Shown in pieces: positions 60,255 through 64,000 of a DNA stretch of 64,000 bases. The stretch is from NCBI GenBank assembly GCA_902492455.1, contig CABULH010000003.1, positions 62,001 to 126,000 of the forward strand, read 5' to 3'. Under the pieces are notes generated by a model. The model had not been told where the DNA came from, did no database searches, and saw only the letters and a program-made list of their open reading frames with translations. Position 1 is the first letter of the stretch. Each line of letters starts with the position of its first letter. The position numbers and the translations under genes were made by a program. This DNA comes from an uncultured Oscillospiraceae bacterium (GTDB taxonomy: Bacteria; Bacillota; Clostridia; Oscillospirales; Acutalibacteraceae).

Positions 60255-60410
60255 ATGAAAAAAATCTTATTTGGAATAACATTGATTCTCTTTGGAATAT
60301 GCTGCCTTATGATAGCAAAGATATCCGGTTGGGTTGGAATCGATCTGTTGGGATTGATATTTCCAATAGCTGGCTTACTATTTGCTGCAATTGGATTGCG
60401 GGAGAAATAA
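60255..60410 (+). CDS. Tiny two-helix membrane protein
   Basis: 51 residues starting MKKILFG, preceded by AGGAGGAGAGGG. Two hydrophobic helices (ILFGITLILFGICCLMIA and IDLLGLIFPIAGLLFAAIGL) leave almost no soluble part. No family is recognised. A -10-like TATAAT (60218-60223) is visible; it has its own terminator. Such proteins often act as membrane stress or assembly factors, but nothing here shows it. Confidence 0.65.
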   Translation: MKKILFGITLILFGICCLMIAKISGWVGIDLLGLIFPIAGLLFAAIGLREK

Positions 60411-60421
60411 AAAATCACAAG

Positions 60422-60463
60422 AGCCGGCCGATAGATTGGATTCAATCTATCGGCCGGCTGTTT
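60422..60463. terminator. Bidirectional terminator before fbp end
   Basis: A 17-bp stem AGCCGGCCGATAGATTG/CAATCTATCGGCCGGCT with a 4-base loop, followed by GTTTTG on plus and TTGTGATTTTTTA on minus. Confidence 0.88.
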
Positions 60464-60473
60464 TGCTTATATG

Positions 60474-62438
60474 TCACCGCGGGGTGATCCAGCCTTGCCG
60501 GTAGGCGGTGAGCAGATCGGTGAGGCTGGCGATGGAGGTCTGCAGATCCCGGCCCACATCGGTATCCCGCACCAGCAGGCGGCTGCGGGAGGGCTCGAAC
60601 AAGGCGGTGGTGGAAAGAATATCGGTGTTTTCCTCCACAGCGGCCTGCCGGCCGGCGAAAGCCTCATGGGACACCAGCTTCAGCCCCTGGGAACTGTAGA
60701 TCAAAGTATACCCGGCGATGCCGGTGGTTTCGTGATACGCTTTGCAGAAGCCGCCGTCGATCACCAGCAGCCTTCCGCCGCCGCGAACGGGGCTCTCTCC
60801 CTTTTTCGCCTTCACCGGCACATGGCCATTGACGATGTGGGCGATTTCCGGATCCAGGCCGAACTCCTTGAGAATCCGGCCGCAGGCCTCAGGCTCCGCG
60901 ACTTGGCGATAGTAGGCATTTTTATTTTCCGTCCAGGTGGAACGGTCGGAGACGAAATAATGCTCGAAGGTGGTGATCCGGTCGCGGCCGAACAGGGGGG
61001 AACCGCTGCCGCACCAGAGATACCACATGAAATCCTCATACCGCTGCCGGTTGAGCCGCGGGCTATAATAGGCTTTACGGGCGGCGGCATCGGCATAGTC
61101 CATGAAGGCTTTGCCGGATACCAGCCCCTCCCCCGTATCAAAAGAAGCGAAGGAACCGTCCTCCTCCATGGGGATGCAGCCGTGAAACAGCAGGTTTTGA
61201 TTGCAGCATTTATACAGGCTGCCGTTGCTATAGAGGAAGCGGACATGCCGCTGCAGCCGTTCGCTTTTGCGGAAGGCCTGGCGGAGGGAGGCCACCAATT
61301 CCTCCTCCGCTTCGGTGAGATCATAGGGGTCCTGGGGATCCACGGTGGGAAAATCGCAGTCATTGAGGGGATAAACGGCGCCGTCGATGGTAACGGTGCG
61401 CTCCTGGTAATCGATTTTATCCAGCAGCCGCCGGCGATCCATTTTGTATTCCGGATGCCGGGCGATCAGCCGCCCCTCCAGCTTGAACTGGATCACCGCC
61501 ACAGCTTTATGAACCTTGGACAGGGTATCCATACTGCTTTTGAGGTACCACTTATCATCCGGATTCCGGGGCATGAACCAGGTGCAATCCTTATAGGTTT
61601 CCTGGGCAAAGGTGATCATATCCCGCAGGCTGATGCCATAGCCGTTTTCCACGATATCCAGGGTATTGTACTGCAGCGCCAGATTGAGGACGCAGGCGAT
61701 GCAGGCCTCGCTGCCCGCCGCCGCGCCCATCCACAGAATATCGTGGTTGCCCCACTGAATATCCACGTTGTGATGGGTCATGAGCATATCCAGAATCTGA
61801 TCCGCCCGGGGGCCGCGGTCATAAATATCCCCCACGATATGCAGCCGGTCCACCGCCAGGCGTTTGATCAGGGTGGCCAGGGCGATGATAAACTCATCCG
61901 CCCGGCGGACATCGATGATGGTGGAAATGATGTGCTGATAATACCCCTGCTTATTGCCCTCGTCGTAGTTGGTATGGAGCAGCTCGTCGATGATATACTG
62001 AAATTCCGGCGGCAGGGATTTGCGCACCTTGGAGCGGGTATATTTGGAGGCGGTGAGCTTGCACACCTCCACCAGCCGGTAAAGGGTGATGCTGTACCAA
62101 TCCTCCATATTCACCCCTTCCCGCTTGATTTCCTCGATTTTCTCGGCGGGATAATAGATCAGGGTGGCGAACCAGGCCCGCTCCTTTTCCGGCATGGTGT
62201 GGCCGAAGGCCAAATCCACCTTTTCCCGGATCACCCCGGAGCCGTTGTTGAAAATATGGCGGAAAGCCTCCTCCTCCCCGTGGAGATCGCTCATAAAATG
62301 CTCCGTTCCCTTGGGAAGATTGAGGATAGCGTTGAGGTTGATGATCTCGGTACACACGGCCTGAATGGTGGGATACTGCTCGGAGAGCAGCCGCAGGTAC
62401 CGCATATGTTCGGCATCAAAGGGATTCGCTTGGGGCAT
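60474..62438 (-). CDS. fbp: Fructose-1,6-bisphosphatase, class III (Firmicute type)
   Basis: 654 residues. Calcineurin-like phosphoesterase motifs: SDLHGEEEAF near 55, VGDIYDRGPRAD near 203, WGNHDILWMGAAAGS near 232, and NGHVPVKAKKGESPVRGGGRLLVIDGGFCKAYH near 550. This is the large Firmicute Fbp unrelated to class I enzymes. It drives gluconeogenesis and works with the PEPCK and aldolase genes of the window. AGGAGGGAG precedes ATG 62438. It follows metK by 28 bases, so the SAM riboswitch should govern both. Confidence 0.96.
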   Translation of the reverse strand: MPQANPFDAEHMRYLRLLSEQYPTIQAVCTEIINLNAILNLPKGTEHFMSDLHGEEEAFRHIFNNGSGVIREKVDLAFGHTMPEKERAWFATLIYYPAEKIEEIKREGVNMEDWYSITLYRLVEVCKLTASKYTRSKVRKSLPPEFQYIIDELLHTNYDEGNKQGYYQHIISTIIDVRRADEFIIALATLIKRLAVDRLHIVGDIYDRGPRADQILDMLMTHHNVDIQWGNHDILWMGAAAGSEACIACVLNLALQYNTLDIVENGYGISLRDMITFAQETYKDCTWFMPRNPDDKWYLKSSMDTLSKVHKAVAVIQFKLEGRLIARHPEYKMDRRRLLDKIDYQERTVTIDGAVYPLNDCDFPTVDPQDPYDLTEAEEELVASLRQAFRKSERLQRHVRFLYSNGSLYKCCNQNLLFHGCIPMEEDGSFASFDTGEGLVSGKAFMDYADAAARKAYYSPRLNRQRYEDFMWYLWCGSGSPLFGRDRITTFEHYFVSDRSTWTENKNAYYRQVAEPEACGRILKEFGLDPEIAHIVNGHVPVKAKKGESPVRGGGRLLVIDGGFCKAYHETTGIAGYTLIYSSQGLKLVSHEAFAGRQAAVEENTDILSTTALFEPSRSRLLVRDTDVGRDLQTSIASLTDLLTAYRQGWITPR

Positions 62439-62466
62439 AGTCTCCCTCCTCATTCAAAATCGGTTT

Positions 62467-63651
62467 TTACAGGCCCAGGGCCTCCCGCAGAGCGGCGGCG
62501 CGGTCGGTTTTCTCCCAGGCCACGCCCAGATCCTCCCGGCCAACATGCCCATAGGCGGCCAGCTTCTGATAGATCGGCCGGCGCAGTTCCAGGGTATCAA
62601 TGATGGCGGCGGGGCGGAAATCGAACACCCGGCGCACAGCCTCGGCCAGCCGGTCATCCGGCACCTTGCCGGTGCCCTCGGTATCCACCCGAACCGAAAC
62701 CGGATGGGCCACGCCGATGGCATAGGCCAGCTGCACCTCGCAGCGGTCGGCCAACCCGGCCGCCACCACGTTCTTGGCCGCGTAACGGGCCATGTAGCTG
62801 GCGGAGCGGTCCACCTTGGTGGGGTCCTTGCCGGAGAAGGCGCCGCCGCCGTGACGGGCATAGCCGCCATAGGTATCCACGATGATTTTCCGGCCGGTGA
62901 GGCCGCTGTCCCCCTGAGGACCGCCCACCACAAAGCGGCCGGTGGGATTGACAAAAATCTTGGTTTCCTCATCCATCAGCCCGGCAGGGATCACGGGGCT
63001 GATCACCTGCTGGATCACGTCCCGGCGGATGGTTTCCAGAGAAGCCTCCTCGGCGTGCTGGGTGGATACCACCACCGCGTCGATGCGCACCGGGCGGTTG
63101 CCGTCGTATTCCACCGTGACCTGGGTTTTGCCATCAGGCCGCAGATAGGGCAGATCGCCGTTTTTCCGCAGCGCCGTCAGCCGCAGGGCCAGCTTATGGG
63201 CCAGGGAGATGGGCAGGGGCATCAATTCGGGGGTCTCGTTACAGGCGTAGCCAAACATCAAGCCCTGGTCGCCGGCGCCGATTTTATCGTAATCCTCCGC
63301 CTCCCGACCCCGGATTTCCAGCGCCTCGTTGACGCCCATGGCGATATCGGGGGACTGCTCATCGATGGCGGTGAGCACAGCGCAGGTGTTGCCGTCGAAC
63401 CGCTGAGCCGCGTCGTCATAGCCGATCTCCCGGATCACCCGCCGGGCGATTTTGGGAATATCCACATAGCAGGAGGTGGAGATTTCCCCCATCACCAGCA
63501 CCAGACCGGTGGTGGCGATGGTTTCGCAAGCCACATGGGCGTCCGGGTCCTGCTGGATAATGGCGTCCAGCACCGCATCGGAGATCTGGTCGCACACCTT
63601 GTCGGGATGCCCCTCCGTCACCGATTCAGAGGTGAAAAGCCGTTTTGCCAT
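62467..63651 (-). CDS. metK: S-adenosylmethionine synthase
   Basis: 394 residues. Signatures: TSESVTEGHPDKVCDQISDAVLDAI, GAGDQGLMFGYACNET and GGGAFSGKDPTKVDRSASYMARYAAKNVVAAGLA. It makes SAM from methionine and ATP. AAGGATT lies before ATG. The SAM-I riboswitch with terminator directly upstream gives feedback control by the product. Confidence 0.98.
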   Translation of the reverse strand: MAKRLFTSESVTEGHPDKVCDQISDAVLDAIIQQDPDAHVACETIATTGLVLVMGEISTSCYVDIPKIARRVIREIGYDDAAQRFDGNTCAVLTAIDEQSPDIAMGVNEALEIRGREAEDYDKIGAGDQGLMFGYACNETPELMPLPISLAHKLALRLTALRKNGDLPYLRPDGKTQVTVEYDGNRPVRIDAVVVSTQHAEEASLETIRRDVIQQVISPVIPAGLMDEETKIFVNPTGRFVVGGPQGDSGLTGRKIIVDTYGGYARHGGGAFSGKDPTKVDRSASYMARYAAKNVVAAGLADRCEVQLAYAIGVAHPVSVRVDTEGTGKVPDDRLAEAVRRVFDFRPAAIIDTLELRRPIYQKLAAYGHVGREDLGVAWEKTDRAAALREALGL

Positions 63652-63717
63652 TGTTTTTTCAATCCTTCCTCATATGAAATATCCTTCCGGGAATCCCCCG
63701 GCAATCCTTCACTCCAC

Positions 63718-63862
63718 AAAAAAACGCGCCTCGGCGGCAGCCGGGCGCGTGTCTCCACCTCATCTGCCGGCTCCATGCCGCAGGAATTGGCACCTTTCGG
63801 CTGCATCGCCGCAGGTTGCCGGGCTTCATCGGGCCTGTACCCTCCGCCTCTCTTGATAAGGA
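63718..63862 (-). ncRNA. SAM-I (S-box) riboswitch with terminator, controls metK-fbp
   Basis: On the minus strand the aptamer begins CCTTATCAAGAGAGGCGGAG (P1 5' arm and conserved AGAG core). It continues through GGCCCGATGAAGCCCGGCAACC and GCAGCCGAAAGGTGCCAATTCC, and ends with GATGAGG, which pairs with CCTTATC as P1. The expression platform is the hairpin ACGCGCC..GGCGCGT (63724-63750) with a run of at least six U. High SAM should therefore stop transcription before metK. Confidence 0.96.
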
Positions 63863-63929
63863 ATGATTCGATTGTGGGTCAGCCCTCCGCCGGTCAAGGC
63901 GATGTTCCACCGCTCCGCCGACTGAGGAT

Positions 63930-63958
63930 ATCATACCATGTTTATGGCCAAAGGACAA
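63930..63958 (-). promoter_or_regulatory. Sigma-A promoter of the SAM riboswitch-metK-fbp unit
   Basis: Minus-strand TTGTCC (63953-63958), 17 bases, TATGAT (63930-63935), giving a start about 60 bases before the aptamer. A plus-strand TATAAT at 63970-63975 may belong to a gene beyond the window. Confidence 0.75.
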
Positions 63959-64000
63959 GAGGCAGTTTGTATAATCGGCCCTGGCTACATTTTCATCTGC

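Noticed and set aside
60471..62603. 710-codon plus-strand frame opposite fbp
   Set aside because: Antisense of complete Fbp and crosses into metK; no motifs.
1..64000. CRISPR arrays, insertion sequences, prophage or rRNA operons
   Set aside because: I saw no regularly spaced repeats, transposase, integrase, phage structural genes or rRNA sequence in the window.

Overview
The window (about 57% GC by impression) looks like the chromosome of a spore-forming clostridial Firmicute, most likely an Oscillospiraceae-type gut anaerobe. The reasons are the sigma-K gene with its pro-sequence, Noc beside RsmG/MnmG, a rimP-nusA-ylxR-ylxQ-infB-rbfA-nrnA-truB-ribF operon in Firmicute order, class III Fbp, strong AAGGAGG ribosome sites, and SAM-I and preQ1-I riboswitches. 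The taxonomic placement is inference from gene content; no rRNA gene is present. I found no prophage, insertion sequence or CRISPR array. Almost everything is core metabolism and housekeeping, with a few accessory genes between.

Layout. 1-1125: the end of a glycogen phosphorylase and a polysaccharide deacetylase. 1129-5141: noc, rsmG and mnmG on the minus strand, and upstream of mnmG an AT-rich spacer with a tight DnaA-box-like cluster that resembles a replication origin. 5142-8409: a GH3 lipoprotein and GTP-dependent PEP carboxykinase. 8594-12127: a minus-strand operon (Rrf2 regulator, HD hydrolase, low-molecular-weight phosphatase, rimI, smpB, tsaD) behind one sigma-A promoter. 12334-15872: a GH13 amylase-family enzyme, sigK and a TtcA-like tRNA thiolase. 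16127-20632: rplM-rpsI, then a long non-coding leader and a YfhO membrane protein. 20827-29547: the nusA-infB operon, ending in a RibF protein fused to a HAD phosphatase.

29595-37965: a c-di-GMP EAL protein, tRNA-Gly(GCC), a PHP-TSCPD-unknown trio, QueT with a preQ1-I riboswitch, a nuclease-like protein overlapping a double-GNAT protein, and a SUFU-domain protein. 37995-39667: an orphan URO-D-type methyltransferase and an AT-rich membrane protein. 39969-47160: a LacI-controlled sugar operon (mutarotase, FGGY kinase, FucI-like isomerase and two class II aldolases) whose substrate cannot be named from sequence. 47383-51622: a RlaP-like nucleotidyltransferase and nadA-nadB-nadC. 51949-54067: hflX-ppk2. 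54371-59136: a membrane protein and secA-ychF. 59417-60410: a DUF2975/XRE pair and a tiny membrane protein. 60474-63958: metK-fbp behind a SAM-I riboswitch.

The parts join up in several ways. PEPCK, Fbp, the class II aldolase and glycogen phosphorylase belong to central and storage carbon flow. TsaD, MnmG, TtcA, TruB and QueT belong to tRNA modification. NadABC and RibF supply redox cofactors. The strongest candidates for something undescribed are the sugar operon, the RibF-HAD fusion and the coupling of fbp to SAM sensing. Coordinates of starts were chosen from ribosome-binding sites, several of which select TTG or GTG codons.
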